From Ctenosaura bakeri (taxonomy: Eukaryota > Chordata > Lepidosauria > Squamata > Iguanidae), in assembly GCA_948474755.1 (NCBI GenBank), contig CAOLHI010001835.1, forward strand, positions 124,001 through 188,000: DNA of 64,000 bases. Direction: 5' to 3'. The translations under genes and the position numbers were made by a program. Shown one piece after another: positions 32,468 through 46,500 of the stretch. The notes below the pieces were generated by a model, which was not told where the DNA came from, did not search any database, and worked only from the letters and a program-made list of their open reading frames with translations. Each line of letters begins with the position of its first letter. Position 1 is the stretch's first letter.

Positions 32468-34524
32468 CTACAGCTTTTCTCCTGTGTGGGTTCTCTGATG
32501 GCTCACACGGCTTGAATTTTGAGAAAAACATTTCCCACATGCCTGACATTTGTATGGTTTTTCTCCTGTGTGAATTCTCTGGTGGATGACAAGGTGTGCA
32601 TTCTGAGCAAAACACTTCCCACACTCCTGACATTTGTACGGTTTCTCTCCTGTGTGGACTCTCTGGTGGCTGACAAGAGTTGAATTTCGAGAAAAACACT
32701 TTCCACACACTTGGCATTTGTACGGTTGTTCCACTGTATGATTGCTTTGGTGTTTTATAAGTTCTGACCTGCAAACAAAGTATTTTCTACACTCCTGGCA
32801 CTTGTATGGTTTCTCTCCTGTGTGGAATCTCTTGTGCTGCACAAGATATGACCTACGAGCAAAACATTTCCCACACTCTTGGCATTCGTAGGGTTTCTCT
32901 CCTGTGTGGAGCCTTCGGTGGATTGCAAGGTATGAACCGTGAGCAAAATATTTCCCACACTCCTGGCATTTGTATGGTTTTTCTCCTGTGTGGACTCTCC
33001 GGTGGCTTTCAAGGTTTGCATTTTTGGAAAAAAATTTCCCACACTCCTGGCATTGGTATGGTTTCTCCCCTGTGTGGACTCTCTGGTGGGCCACAAGGAT
33101 AGAACCTGTAGAAAAACATTTCCCACACTCCTGGCACTTATATGGTTTTTCTCCTGTGTGGACTCTCTGATGAATCAAAAAGTGTGAACTGTGAGCAAAA
33201 CCTTTCCCACATTCCTGGCATTGGAATGCTTTCTCTCCTATGTGTTCTTTTTGGTGGATCACAAGGCTTAAATTTCTAGAAAAACATTTGCCACACTCTT
33301 GGCATTTGTATCTTTTCTCTCTTGTGTGGACTCTCTGGTGGCTCACAAGGTAAGGACTGTGAGCAAAACATTTCCCGCACTCCTGGCATTTGAATGGTTT
33401 TTCTCCTGTGTGGACTCTCTCGTGGATCACTAGATGTGCTTTCCGAGCAAAACATTTCCCACATTCCTGACATTTGTATGGTTTTTCTCCTGTGTGAATT
33501 CTCTGGTGGCGGATAAGGTGTGCATTCTGAGCAAAAGATTTCTCACAGTCCTGACATTTATATGGTTTCTCTCCCGTATGGACTCTTTGATGGCTCACAA
33601 GCACTGAATTTCGAGAAAAACATTTCCCACACACTTGGCATTTGAATGGTTTTTTCCCTGTATGGTTGTTCTGGTGCCTCATAAGCTCAGACCTGCAAAC
33701 AAAGTACTTCCTACATTCCTGGCATTTGTATGGTTTCTCTCCTGTGTGCAATCTCCGATGAATTGCAAGGTATGAACTGCGAGCAAAGCATTTCCCACAT
33801 TCTTGGCATTTGTGTGGTTTTTCTCCTGTGTGGACTCTCCGGTGGCTTCCAAGGCTTGAATTTGTAGAAAAACATTTCCCACACTCCTCACATTGGTACG
33901 GTTTGTCTCCTGTGTGGGTTCTCTGATGGTCAAGGAGATAGGACCTATCAGCCAAACATTTCCCACATTCTTGGCATCTATAGGGTTTCACACCTGTGTG
34001 GACTCTCTGGTGGCTTGCAAGGTTTGACCTTGTGGAAAAACACTTCCCACAGTTCTGACATTTATATGGTTTCTCTCCTGTGTGGCGTCTCTGGTGACTC
34101 ACAAGGCCTGAATTTGTAGAAAAACATTTCCCACACTCTGGGCATTTATATGGTTTCTCTCCCGTGTGGACTCTCTGATGAATGACCAACACTGAATTGC
34201 AAGCAAAGTGTTTCCCACACTCCTGGCATTTGTGTATTTTCTTTCCCTTGTGGATTTCTAGGTGACTGAGATGATGCGATCTGTAATTAAATCCCTTCCC
34301 TGAGGCTTTACATCTACGGTGTTTTTTTCCAGCATGAAGCCTCTTATGAAGCATAAGTGCTATGTTCTGGGCAAAATTTTTCCCACATACATTGCATTTG
34401 AATGGTTTATTTCTGGTAGAACTTCTCTCTTCTGTGTGGTCTTTCAGGTGTCTGACAAGCTCCCATTTGTGTCCAAAACACTTCCCACACGTGGCACATA
34501 TATTTTTCTGTCTCCAATTATCTG
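32468..34524 (-). CDS. Finger exon of gene A, 24 C2H2 zinc fingers
   Basis: The exon opens after the acceptor TTTCTTTCCAG in phase 1 (split Ala codon, then DNWRQKNI). It runs to a TAG stop at 32470-32468. Twenty-four fingers follow CX2CX12HX3H with mostly HTGEKPY/F linkers. In finger 3 the second Cys is Ser, so it is probably non-functional. Most fingers carry an extra Cys before the Phe (GKCF). Fingers 10 and 21 share the rare [11 protein letters not shown]. Fingers 8-12 and 18-23 (minus 20) are recognisably duplicated blocks. Specificity residues (-1,2,3,6) vary, for example TSGS in 5, QAHR in 12 and RSYQ in 20. The stop replaces the Tyr of a KPY linker, and decayed fingers continue downstream. 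Confidence 0.95.
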
Positions 34525-37500
34525 CTGGAAAGAAAAAGACCACAAACCAATCATTCTTTAATGTGGGTGGAAAGGATTCTCAAGGAATGACAAGAAAAGA
34601 TAAGAAGTAAAACTATGTTCTCCCTCCCACTCATTGGTCTTTTAGGTTCCAGGCTTTTTATTTTTCATGGAATATTAAGAACTGTATCTAGAGCTTTATA
34701 TCACTATACTCCTATATAATGCAGGACTCGTTGTGTGCCTTCAACTCACTTCTGACTTATGGCGACTGTAAGGTGAACCTGTCATGGGATTTTCTGGGGC
34801 TGAGAGTATGTGATGCACCCAAGATCCCCCAATGGGTTTCCAGCTACTAACATTATCTCCAAATATAAAGATTGTGATCAATCAGGTTTTGTTCACGGTT
34901 GCTATATTCCAGCCCCAATTGGGTGAATGCTTAACACTGTCATACATAGTTAGCTTCACAGTAAACCCCTTTGGACAGACAGATTTGATACTTATAAGGC
35001 TTTAGACTGTGTTGAGACATTTTCTTTTTCAAGTTTTCTGAGAATTCGAATACAGGTTATCTTTTTAAAAAGCTATACAGAAGTTATATCATACTCCATC
35101 ATCTGAGAGTTGACAACTGAGATTTTCCAGTTTTTTTTCATTATCTTGTAGTACTAAGTAGGGTTGTCCAGTGTTTCCCTGGTTCAAACATTGAGAAACA
35201 ATTCTGAAATAAGGGTATATAGAATTAGACACAGTGGACATTTAGCTACTTTGTTGGCAGATGATGTGGCTTTCTTTTTAACTAAACCTAGCGAAGATCT
35301 AGCAACATTATTTAAAGAAATTTGTTACCATCGCAAGTTAGAAGGTTAACTACAAACCCGAATAAGACTGAGTGTCTTCATACAAATATTAGACCTTTAA
35401 CACAAAGAATAACTAATCAGATTTTTCAAATTCAAGTGCAATTAAAATATGTTATGTACTTGAGAGTTCAAACCTATAAGAATTTGAGTAAGTAAGTATA
35501 AATTGATAATTAGAAAGATTAAATGTGGTATAATTAATGTAATACAATTAAGTGGAATAAATTAATCCAAGATGATATAATTAAATGGAATAAATTAAAG
35601 TTGCCTCTGTTAGATCCAATATGATCAATTAAAAGGACTGAACTTCTAAAACTACTGTATTTTTTTTTTTAAGGTAATGCCATTAACTCCCCATGTTAAG
35701 GTCCTGCACAATTGGGAAACAATATTAAATAAACAAAAGATATAATTGTGCCTTCCACTTCTCATTCACTTCTTATGTTTCAGGCTTTTTAATCTGCATG
35801 AGATATCAACAACTGTATTTAGTTGTTTACACGTTTATAATCCTATACAGTCTGCTCTCCATATCCGCAAATTCTGAATCTATGGATTCAACCAAACACA
35901 GCTTGAAAATATTAAAAAAGAGAAGAAAAAAAATCAAAGCAAACTTTGATTTTGCCATTTTATATAAGGGACACCATTTTACTACTGTCCTCCCTCCAGA
36001 AATGCACAGGCTTGACTTCACAAATTTATTTGCAAGATGCACACAAGCCTTCCCCCATTCTCCTCCTTCCATTCCCTTCCCTTTTGTCCAGGCACCTGTG
36101 CCTTCCTTCTCCATGCCTGGGCAAAGGCAAGGGAATGGGGGGAGCACTGTGCTTGGAGAAGGAAGGAGTGTATGTATTCCCTCCCCTTTCCCTTGCGTTT
36201 TGCTCCAGGGTGGAGAAGGAAGGCAGATGCACAAGAGCAAAAGGCATGGGAATGGGAGGAGGGAGACTCGGAAGGGAAGGGGAGGGAGAACACGGGGAGT
36301 GTTATTCGCTGTTTTCCCACCTTTGCAAGGGTTCTGCACCCCAAACCCTCGAGAATGTGTAGAGGCCATTGTACACCATTGCACATAATGGGATGTGAGC
36401 ATTCATGAATTTTGGTATCCATTAGGGGTCCTGGAACCAAACCCTAGTTGATACTGAGGACCCACTGTATCAGGTTAGTGATTTTAGTTTAATGTCACTT
36501 GCTACAGTGATTTTAACTCAGATACAACAGAAGATAACAACAACAACAACATCTGTCATGACAGGTCAGCAGCACCCCTTAATATAGTGGAACACAGGAA
36601 CCTGTGGGCAAGCAACTGCCTAGCTGGACTGCTCCTTTCATGCTTTGTTTGGGACCTTCCCAGAGGGATCTCTTAGACACAAGAACAGAGACTATAGCTC
36701 AAAAAATGTTTTGGGAGGGAAATCTGAGGAAAGCGGGAGTCCCAGATGGCAGAGCTGGGACTGGGCCCCAGATTCCAGTGAAGCTTAGTGCTCAATAAAG
36801 ATAGAAACTGATTGCCCAGAGCCTCTAAGACAGAGGTAAAAGCCCTGTGTGCGTCACTGGCCAAGTATGACCTAGCCTTCTTTGCTTTCAACACCATGCC
36901 TCTCCTCTCCGGGGAACTGGATTTCTTTGTGTCTTCATACTGAATGTTTGTCTTTTTTGTGGCTAACAATCTACATCACTACAAACTATGCCTGAATCTT
37001 TCTCCATAGTTTCTCTCCACTCTCCCTGCATCTTCAGATAAGCCTAGGGGGCGGGGGCGTTCCATTATAAAAGGTTCCGTGTTTGGTATCTACAAGATCC
37101 CACAGTAGATGGGGGAAGGGATTGTACCTGTACAGCAACACAGTTTCTAATGAAGACAAAGGGAGGTATAGTGGGCGCTCCTCTCATGTGACCTCGACAC
37201 GTGACTGTGTACTGCATCCCACTACGGTCAGTGGAGATGGCCAATAAGCACATGTTGCAGCCATTGACTATAATGGGACACGATGCTTTGTGTTTTTTCT
37301 TTTAAGCAGGGGTCTCCTGGAATGGAACCCTGCATATATGGGTGGGTGCACTGTATAATCTAAGTTTCAGTTGAAGATGAAAAAAAAAAAGCTCTATTTT
37401 CTCTGAAAAATTAGGACTAGGAATGGACTGCAGCATAAACTATGAACTGCTAAAACCAAAAAATCAGAGGAAAGCTAAAGAAGAATTGAGTCAATTACAG

Positions 37501-40500
37501 TGCCAAAAGAGAATCTAAAGAGCATCCCTGTAGAAATGAAAGACTATGAAATGAGTAAGCTTGTACTATTCATCCTACTTGTCTGGAAGCAGAAGACCAC
37601 TGGAGTGAAACCAAGAACGTTCTCAGAAAAGAATGCAACACAACTCTATCTTCAGCCAAAACTTCATTGGATAACTGATGAAATTACCAAACAGTTAAGA
37701 ACAGACAAGAAGGAAAAGTAAGAAGTAGCAGAAATGGGCAGAATCTTGAATGTAACTGTTTAGCAACTTGTACATACAAAGAGAATTAGTATAAAATCAG
37801 TGCAAAGAAATAACAGAAGAAGATAGCAACAAAAGTAGAACACAACAGCTGAAACAGACATGGTTCCCCATCACTACCTCTTTCAACTGTGCAACTGAGA
37901 GTCCTTTGCCATTTATCAGTTAATCTGTTTTTCTGATCACCTTCTGGCTGCTTAGGGGTCCAACTTGTGATAGTGGTGAAATCCAGACAAGCAGCTAACA
38001 TCAACACTCCCCTTAAGCACTCTTAACTACTGGAATCTCAGGATATTTATATGGGAGAATGGGTAAACTCTCTGTTAATCTTTTAGGCTATTTATTAGAT
38101 GCAATCACAGACATTCAAACATACAAACTCCCCTTAGGGAGAAACACAGACATGACAATGTCTGGGCACCTTGCCTGTATCATGTTGCATGTAAGGCATC
38201 ACACATTCATTACAATATGGTATATGGCAAGTAAGATATTACACCTTCATAAGGATTGAATCTTCATCTCATCTGCATCTCTCTGCAAGCACCTCCATAG
38301 TTATAAATCTCTAAAGAAGCAACTGTGAACCCAAAGTCTTTCAAAAGTTAATATCCTTGAGCACTACGATATTCAGCAGCCTCCATTACATAGCTATAAC
38401 ATCCATAATCAGCATGCATTGCCATCATATCTGGAAATATATCTATTTAGTATAGCCTGATTTGTTCTTGTACTAGCATTATCTGTTTCCATCAGCATGT
38501 CTGGGCAGCTTATCAGCTTGGAACAGCTGTTATCAAACAGTCCTCTTCATACCTAAGAGACTGGCAAAGCAGTCTGATTTCCATCTCTTCTCAATTTATT
38601 GTACATTCCACCTAGTCTCCTCCCAACCTATCAGCTGTCCTATCTGGTTCACTGAGATAAGAAATCTCTAGTGAATCTCATTTAAGTCAACAATCCTTTT
38701 TCTTCCAACCAGGTTCTTGGAGATAATTTAAACAACCCAGCCAGAGTTTGCTTTTGGCTTCTGGCTGCCTTCCAGCAGATTATATTAGCCAGCTGACTGA
38801 ATCAGCCATTGCTCCCTACCCTCTGAGTTTATTACCAGTCAAGTCTGCCCATACCTTATTTATAACTGAGTAGACTTTGCATCCGGAAATTCTCCAAGCA
38901 AGAATTATTTCTAACTGGCAAGGGGGAGCGGTCAAGACCAGGGTACATTTTATCCTCATATCTGTTTGGAATATAGGGTCTAGAAAGCAGGATAAAACCG
39001 GGAGAAAGAGAGTATGACCACTGGAGGAAGGAACAACAATTTAAGATACATAGATAACTCAGTATTTCTAGAAGAAAATAGCAAAGACTTGGAATGACCG
39101 TGTGCAAAAATCAAAGAAGAAAGTGCAAAAGCTGGGTTACAGCTAAACATTAAGAAAAGAAAATGACCATAGACTATTTACACATATTTAAAACAGGTGA
39201 GAATGAGATGGGAATTGTTAACTATTTTCTATGCCTTGGCTTAGAAAAGCAATCAAAAGAGAGAACAGTCAAGAAATCAGAAGAAGGCTAAGATTAGGAA
39301 GGGGAAAGCTGCAGGAAGATCCTTAAGGGGAAAGGTCTATCATGGAATAGCAAAATCAAGATCATACATGTTGTAGCATAAGAGGGACAACAATAAATAA
39401 GTATTAGAAGTGCAAAAACACTTAGCACTGAAGAATCCAGACTGCCTCACAGCGGCTAGCAACAGAGCTAGTTAGCTTGTGAGGTGCCTTCCTTTCTTGG
39501 CTCTAACTTTTCCTGCGCCCTTTGTGACGTAAATTGATACTCTTAGAGACGTTTCTCTACCTCTTCTCTTCACCGAGCTCTTCCCAAGAATGCTAGATTA
39601 AGATAGCACCCTGAGTATCTTTCCTATCTTCAAATGGAATTTCTATAATAAAGCTTTTTACTTTGTTTCTTTAAGCCATGGGTGTCTTCGCTCCTTCACC
39701 AGTTACTAATGCTCTGCTACTGACACACACTCTCTAGCATTTCTAGGTATGGCTGTGAAAACTGGACAGCGAAGAGAGCTGACAGGAAGCAAAGCAGGTC
39801 ATTTGAAATGTGGTGTTGGAAAAGAGCTCTACAGAAACAATGGACTGCGAAAAAGAGAAATAACCTTGTCAGAGAGCAAATCAAGCCTGTAACCTCTCAT
39901 TAGAAGCCAAATGAAACAAAAAGGAGCACTGGGAGGAAGGATGCTAATAATGGATTATTTATTTATTTATTGTGGCCAAGTGAACCTGTGTACTTTTGTT
40001 ACTTTATTTGTTGAATAAAACTCCCAAATCAGTTGTAACATTTTTAAAACATGCTTTCAACTATCCTGAATTCTCCTCCTTCAGCTGTTCCTGCTAACAC
40101 AAGGAGGATGCATCTCTCAGCTTTACCTTGTCCTTCTCTTGGATCCTCACATAGCTTGCTCAAGAAGGTTGTCATGCTACCAAAACATCCTTCCTAATCA
40201 TACTTTGTTGTCTCTAGAATCCTTTAAGGCACTTATGGAGAGCCAACAGCCCTCCAAGTGCTGATGAAGTACCTCTTCCAGTGCCTCAGTGCTGCTCAAT
40301 CTGAAGGAAGTACAGTTGACTATCCTCGTTTGTGGGTTTGACGTTCACATATATGATTATTTGCCAGTTTCTTTAATCTCTGCCCCCCACCAAACTCAGC
40401 TGGTTTTTTTCTAGGGGACATTTCCCTCTTGGTAGTTCTGATCAGGCTGTGCAGCTCCTTAAAAACCTGCCTTTTGTCCTCCTTTGTCACCAGCCGCTGC

Positions 40501-43500
40501 CTGGCCAGCTAAGGATGGGACACAGCCCAATTTCTCAGCACCACAAATCCTCTCCTGATGCCCCCCCCACACCCAAGGAAGGAGATGAGCAAGAGAGAGG
40601 AGGTACAGGACCACCATGATGACCCACTCTCTCTCCTTTTCTTTTCCCCTGACCTGGTTTGGACCCTGGGTGCCTGTTCTCCCCACCATGTCTTGACCCC
40701 CTTCCAACATATACCTACAAACTTTGATGTTGTTGGGGGTTAGAATTTCCCAGGGTGTTAGCCCTTTGGGGAACTCTCTGAAAGCGAAAGCTGTAAGGAA
40801 TTAGCCTTCTTGTCACAGAGTTGTAGAAAAAGTACGTCCCAATCTCTGTGTGTCTTCCCTGAACTGGAGGCTGATTTGAAAGCAAAAGCAAGGCAGCTGG
40901 CTTCAGGTTCTAAATTTTAAAGATTTAGTAATAAACTTTATAATTACATATCCATTAGAGAAACTAGATCCTAACTAACTAACAAAAGGATTTGGAAAGA
41001 TAATTTCTTCATTTTAAACTCACCAATTTCTTGGTGAAGAGGCTAGCTAGCATAGAGAAAGTGCTAGAAGCAAGATTGCTAAAGGGAGAGGACAGGAGGG
41101 AGAGAGAGAAGTGTGGCCTTCTAAGTATGACCTGTAACTGACACCAGAATGTATCCTGGGTCACACGGTCTGGATACCATAACCAATCATTTTAAAATAA
41201 CGCAAAACAACAGTTGAGACTTTAGCTGTGAGACCAGGAAGGGCTTTAACGTTCTAAGAAAACTAAACCTATCATATCTAAATCCTATTTGTCCTAGAAT
41301 AAGAGGGGGCGGAGGGAGAATAATAGAATTTTCCAACTGTACATTTTAGGATTCAACTCCCAGTCGAAGCAACACTGCTGAAGTCACGATGATCACTTAG
41401 TTTTGAAACAGAAATGATAATCAGTGAAAGCGCCTTACCAAGAGATGCCATGATCCCATCAGTCTCCTCCATGACCTGCGCGTGCAAGGCTCTCTGATCA
41501 GCATCCAGAAGAGCCCACTCCTCCGGGGAGAAATGGACAGCCACGTCCTCAAAAGTGATGGGACCCTGGAGGAAAAAGAAAACATTTCTTGCTTGCAATT
41601 TACCTAAAGGCTAAAAGGAACAAAGTGTAAGAGGCCTGACACAGTAAATTTTAAACCCTCCTATTGGCTGTTCCACAGGTCTATTAGCAGAGGCACCATG
41701 CCTCTGAACACCAGTTGCTGAGGCAGAACAATGGGAGAGGGTTATGACCTTCATAGCTGGATTTGCAGAGGCAACTGGTTGGCCACTCTGGGAACCAGGT
41801 ATTCTGAACCAGATGAACCTTCAATCTGACTCAGCAGCGACCTCCTTAGGACCTTCACTTTGTCAGAAGTGAAGAAAAGGAGACAGATGTGTTTGGGTTC
41901 TATGAGGAGAGATTGGAAGATCTATTCACTCCCTTTTCTAAAAATACAGAGAAAAAGCATAGCAACTTTAACTCAGGACTAGACTGGCTGAACATACAGA
42001 GATTCAACCCAAGTTTTTAAGAGTTCAGTGCTCAAACCCCTGGGCCAGAGTGGATGAGTGTCTCAGTTAAGGTAACTCCCATATTACAGTGGGCTCTCCA
42101 TATCCACAGATTCTGTATCCTTGGATTCACCTGACCATGGCATAAAAGTGTTAAAAAAATTGATTTTGCCATTTTATATAAGGGATGCCATTCTACTACA
42201 TCACTGTACATAACGGAATTTGAGCATGATGGAAGTTAGAGTTTCTCAGGGTGTTAGCCCTTTGGGGAAATTCTATGAAAGCTATAACTGTTAAGAATTA
42301 GCCTTTCTTTTAGCAGAGTTGCATAAAAAACATGTCCCAATTTCTGTGTGGTTTCCCTGAAATAAGACTGACTTGGAAAGCAGAACAAGGCAGACAGTTT
42401 CAGGTTCCAAACTTAAAAGATGTACTAATAAATATTACAATTACACATGTACTGGAGAAACTAGATCCTAACTAACTGAAAAAAAGGATTAGAGAAGACA
42501 GTGGCTTCATTCTTAACTCACCAACTTCTTGGTGGAGAGGCTAGCACAGCAGAGAGAAAGTGCTAGAAGCAAGACAGGAAAAAGAAAAAGAGAGAGGCGT
42601 CGTCTTCTATGGAAGGTCAATGACTGACTCCAGGATGTATCCTGGATCACTTGGTGTGGATACTATAGTCAATCATTTTAAATAACACAGAGTAACAGTT
42701 GAGACTTTAGGTGAGAGGCCAGAGTGCTTTTACATGCAAAGGAAAATTAACCTAATGCTAGCTAAGCCCCATTTGTCCTAGAATGAGAGTGAGGGAGAGA
42801 ACATGTCAGAATTTCCCAACAGAGCATCCACAAATGTTGGTAACCACAGCAGATCCTGGAACCAAACCCAAGTGGATACCAAGGGCTCACTGTAACTTTT
42901 AAAATTTCCACTCTTCCCATTAATAGCTGAGGATTCTTAGCTAGTGCTACCAGGGATGTGAACTTAGAACTGGAGACACTCAGGTTGCTCAAGTCCTCTT
43001 GTCCTAGTAATCCTTCTTATTACCTGAACTGTTTCCACTCCATCCCAAAAAGGAAGAGATGACCGAAGACTTGTTGGTGGCACCATTTCAGCCCCTGTGG
43101 GAGAGTCCGAAGTAATGGGAAAAGTTGATCACACCGAGTTGTCTTAGAGGTTACAATTGCAATTCTCATTAAAGACCTTGCCACACAGCTATTCAAACAC
43201 CAAATGCTTGTTCAAAGGAAAACATCTTCCTTTGCTGGCAGAAGGAGAGCAGGTCAGCCTAGTCCCCAGTGGTGGAGAGTCTCATAGGCTGGGAGCAGCC
43301 ATCAAGAAGGCTCTCTCCCATGTCCTTACCAAATGTACCTTTGAAGGTGGTAAGGCTGAGAGAAAGTATTCTCTGAGGATCTCAGAACTTGGGCAGGTCT
43401 TTCAGACAGTACAGACCTTAGCCAAAGAGGGCTTTCTAGGTCATAAGTAGCACTTTTAATTGCTCCTGGAAAGGAACTGTTTTGCACTTTACACATATCC

Positions 43501-46500
43501 AACCCTTGTCTGAATGGCAACTGTGACAAAGTTGTTTCGGGGGGTTAGCTATTTGTAAAGCCAGTGCAACTTGATGGCATGCAACAGGAATAGCACCTCA
43601 AGAGTGAAACCCAGCAGCATGGTGTGCGTGGGAAAGGCCTATGGATGAGAGGAATTCTATATAAGGCAAAGTTTCTACGTGTCTTAAGCCTTCAGTGAGA
43701 ACAAGCCAGAAAGAGAGGGTGGCTTGGGTATGATTAAACAACGGAGGAAAAGACACAGTGGGTTGGTGTCTGAGGCAGGAATTGATTGTCAGTCTGTCAG
43801 AAGTTTACACTGTTAAAGTATCAACACTGTATTCTAACTGAATAAGATATGTTATTTCCACTGTTACTATAACAAATGTTACATACTGTTTTATAACTAG
43901 AGTTGTCTAAAGTCACATAGAAATCAATATCAGTATAGTGTCTAAGATCGAGGAGAGTAATAGCACCACTCTATTCTGCTTTGGTTAGGCCTCATCTGGA
44001 TTACTGTGTTCAGTTCTGGGCACCTCATTTCAAGAAGCATATCAACAAGCTGGAGCATGTCCAGAGGAGGGCGACCAAATTGGTGAAGGGTCTGGAAGCC
44101 ATGCCCTGCGAGGAGCATCTTAGGGAGCTGGGTATGTTTAGTCTGCAGAACAGAAGGTTAAGAGGGAACATGATATTTGAAGGGATGTCATGTCAAGGAG
44201 GGAACTGGCTTGTTTTCCACTGCTCCAGAAAGTAGGACAAGGAGCAATGGATTCAAGCTTTAGGAAAGGAGATTCCACCTGAACCTCAGGAAGAACTTCC
44301 TGATGGTCAGAGCTATTAGGCAACGGAATACGCTGCCTCAATGGAGTGTGGTGGAGTCTCCTTCTTTGGAGGTTTTTAAGCAGAAACTGAATGCCCATCT
44401 GTTGGGAGTGCTTTGATGTGGGCTCCTGCATGGCAGGGGGTTGGACTGGATGGCCCCTAGGGTCTCTTCCAACCCTATGATGCTATGATCACGCTACCTT
44501 AAATAACTAGTTTGCTTCTGAAAAGCAATTAAAACTCTAGCCCTGTTACACAAAGGTTGTGATAAAAAGAGGCTAAGTGATATTGACAAGGCACCTTAAT
44601 GGAACTGCCACACCAATCTGAAGAGAAATACGGGCCTGTCACAGCAATATTTTTGTAACCAATGCACACCTAGATGCGCATCTACAGCCCCGATTACACC
44701 GCATGCACATTTCCACTTGCACAATCTCGAATCAACAAAAAAAAAGTCCAACTATTTACAGAAGGGATCTTAGAGAATCGCAGAATCATATTGCCGGAAG
44801 AGCCCACAAGGGCCATCAAGTCCAATCCCTGCCATGTAGGAACATACCATCAAAGCATTCCTGACAGATGGCCTTCCAGCCTCTGTTTAAAAACCTTCAA
44901 AGAAAGAGTCTCCACCACACTCCCAGGCAGCATATTTGAACTGCTCTTACCATCAGGAAGTTCTTTCTAATGTTTAAATGGAATTTCTTTTCCTGAAGTT
45001 TGAAGCCATTGTTCTGTGTTCTAGTCTCTGAAGCAGCAGAAAACAGTCTTGCTCCATTCTCCATATGACTCCCTCAAATATCTCCTCAAATATTTAAACA
45101 TAGCTATCATGTCACCTCTTAACCTTCTCTTCTGCAGGCTAAACATACCCAGCTCCATAAGCCTCTCCTCATAGGGTTTCATGGTTTCCAGCCCATCTCC
45201 CATTTTGGTTGCCCTCCTTTGGACACATTCCAGCTTGTCAATATCCTTTCTGAACTGTGGTGCCCAGAATTGGACACAGTATTCCAGGTGGGGTCTAACC
45301 AGAGCAGAATAGAGAGGTACTTTCGCTTTCCTTATCTAGACGCTATACTCCTCTTTGATGCAGCCCAGAATCACATTGGCTTTTTTTGTTGCTGTATCAC
45401 ACCACTGACTCATGTTCAGCATGTGGTCTACTAAGGCTCCTAGATCCTTTCCACATGTACTTTGTTCAAACATGGTGTCACCCATCTCATCTGTGCATTT
45501 CACTTTTTTTCTGCCTAAGTCTTGTACCTTACATTTCTGAGGAAATTCATCTTGTTAGTTTTGGCCCAACTCTCTAATCTGTTAACAGTCATCTTGAATT
45601 CTGATCCTGTCCTCTGGGTTGTTAGCTACCCCTCCTAATTTGATGTTATCTGCAAATTTCATTAGAATGCCCTCTATTCCCTCATCCAAAGCACTGATAG
45701 AAGATGTTGTTGAACAGCACCGGGCCCAAGACAAAACCTTGTGGCACCCCACTAGTCACTTCTCTCCAGGATGAAGAGGAGCCATTGGTGAGCACCCTTT
45801 CAGTTCAGTCAGTCTTACACAGGTATAAGACACAAACACGACTAAGGCCAGAGACATTTCGTCCTTACCTTGCAAGGCCGCAGCCTTGTGTCCCTCCTGT
45901 TGGAGCCCCCTCTGCTGGGGACTCTGGGTGGTGCCTGACAGAGACCCTTCTGATACAGGGAGCTCAGACAGAACTTCCACAGAGGAACTTTTGGCCTGAA
46001 AGAGCAAGGAGAATTCCAGAATCAATGTGGGAAGCACTAGAAAATGATTTAAAAAAAATAAATTTGTGAAGCTTGAGATTTTTGTGCACAACAATCTCAA
46101 GAAAAAGGAGCAACTGCAGCGAGTATTTTACCCCATTGGAGTAGGAATGTCTGACGTATGGGTGTGGATGGGAACACATTCCACCTCTGAATTTATGTGG
46201 GAGGAGGAGATCCCACACTGTCATTTCAAAAAATTGTCACTTCTGGTTGTGCAACAGCAGCAGCAGGTAAAACATCTGTACTTTCCTTTGAAAACATGGG
46301 GCACAGGGAGCCTGAACTTGTTTTAAAGAAGAATCATTCTGCTAACAGTCTCTGAGAAGTAGATTCCACTTCTAAACAAGAAGCATGCTCCTCACATCTC
46401 TCACTTTCTAAGGCCATTTACGCACTACACTATTATAATGCTATGATTCCACTTTCAACCTCCTGTGGAATCTTGGGGTTTGCAGCTTATTGAGGCCAAA

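Noticed and set aside
32510..34500. Regular 84-bp repeats resembling a CRISPR-like or satellite array
   Set aside because: The period is that of C2H2 fingers, with conserved CX2CX12HX3H coding and no spacers.
35190..35349. Reverse transcriptase-like frame as a possible domesticated gene
   Set aside because: Short L1 remnant with frame breaks on both sides.
34525..41438. Search for a KRAB-B box exon between the KRAB-A and finger exons
   Set aside because: No suitable exon found, and KRAB-A (phase 1 out) already fits the finger exon (phase 1 in) directly.
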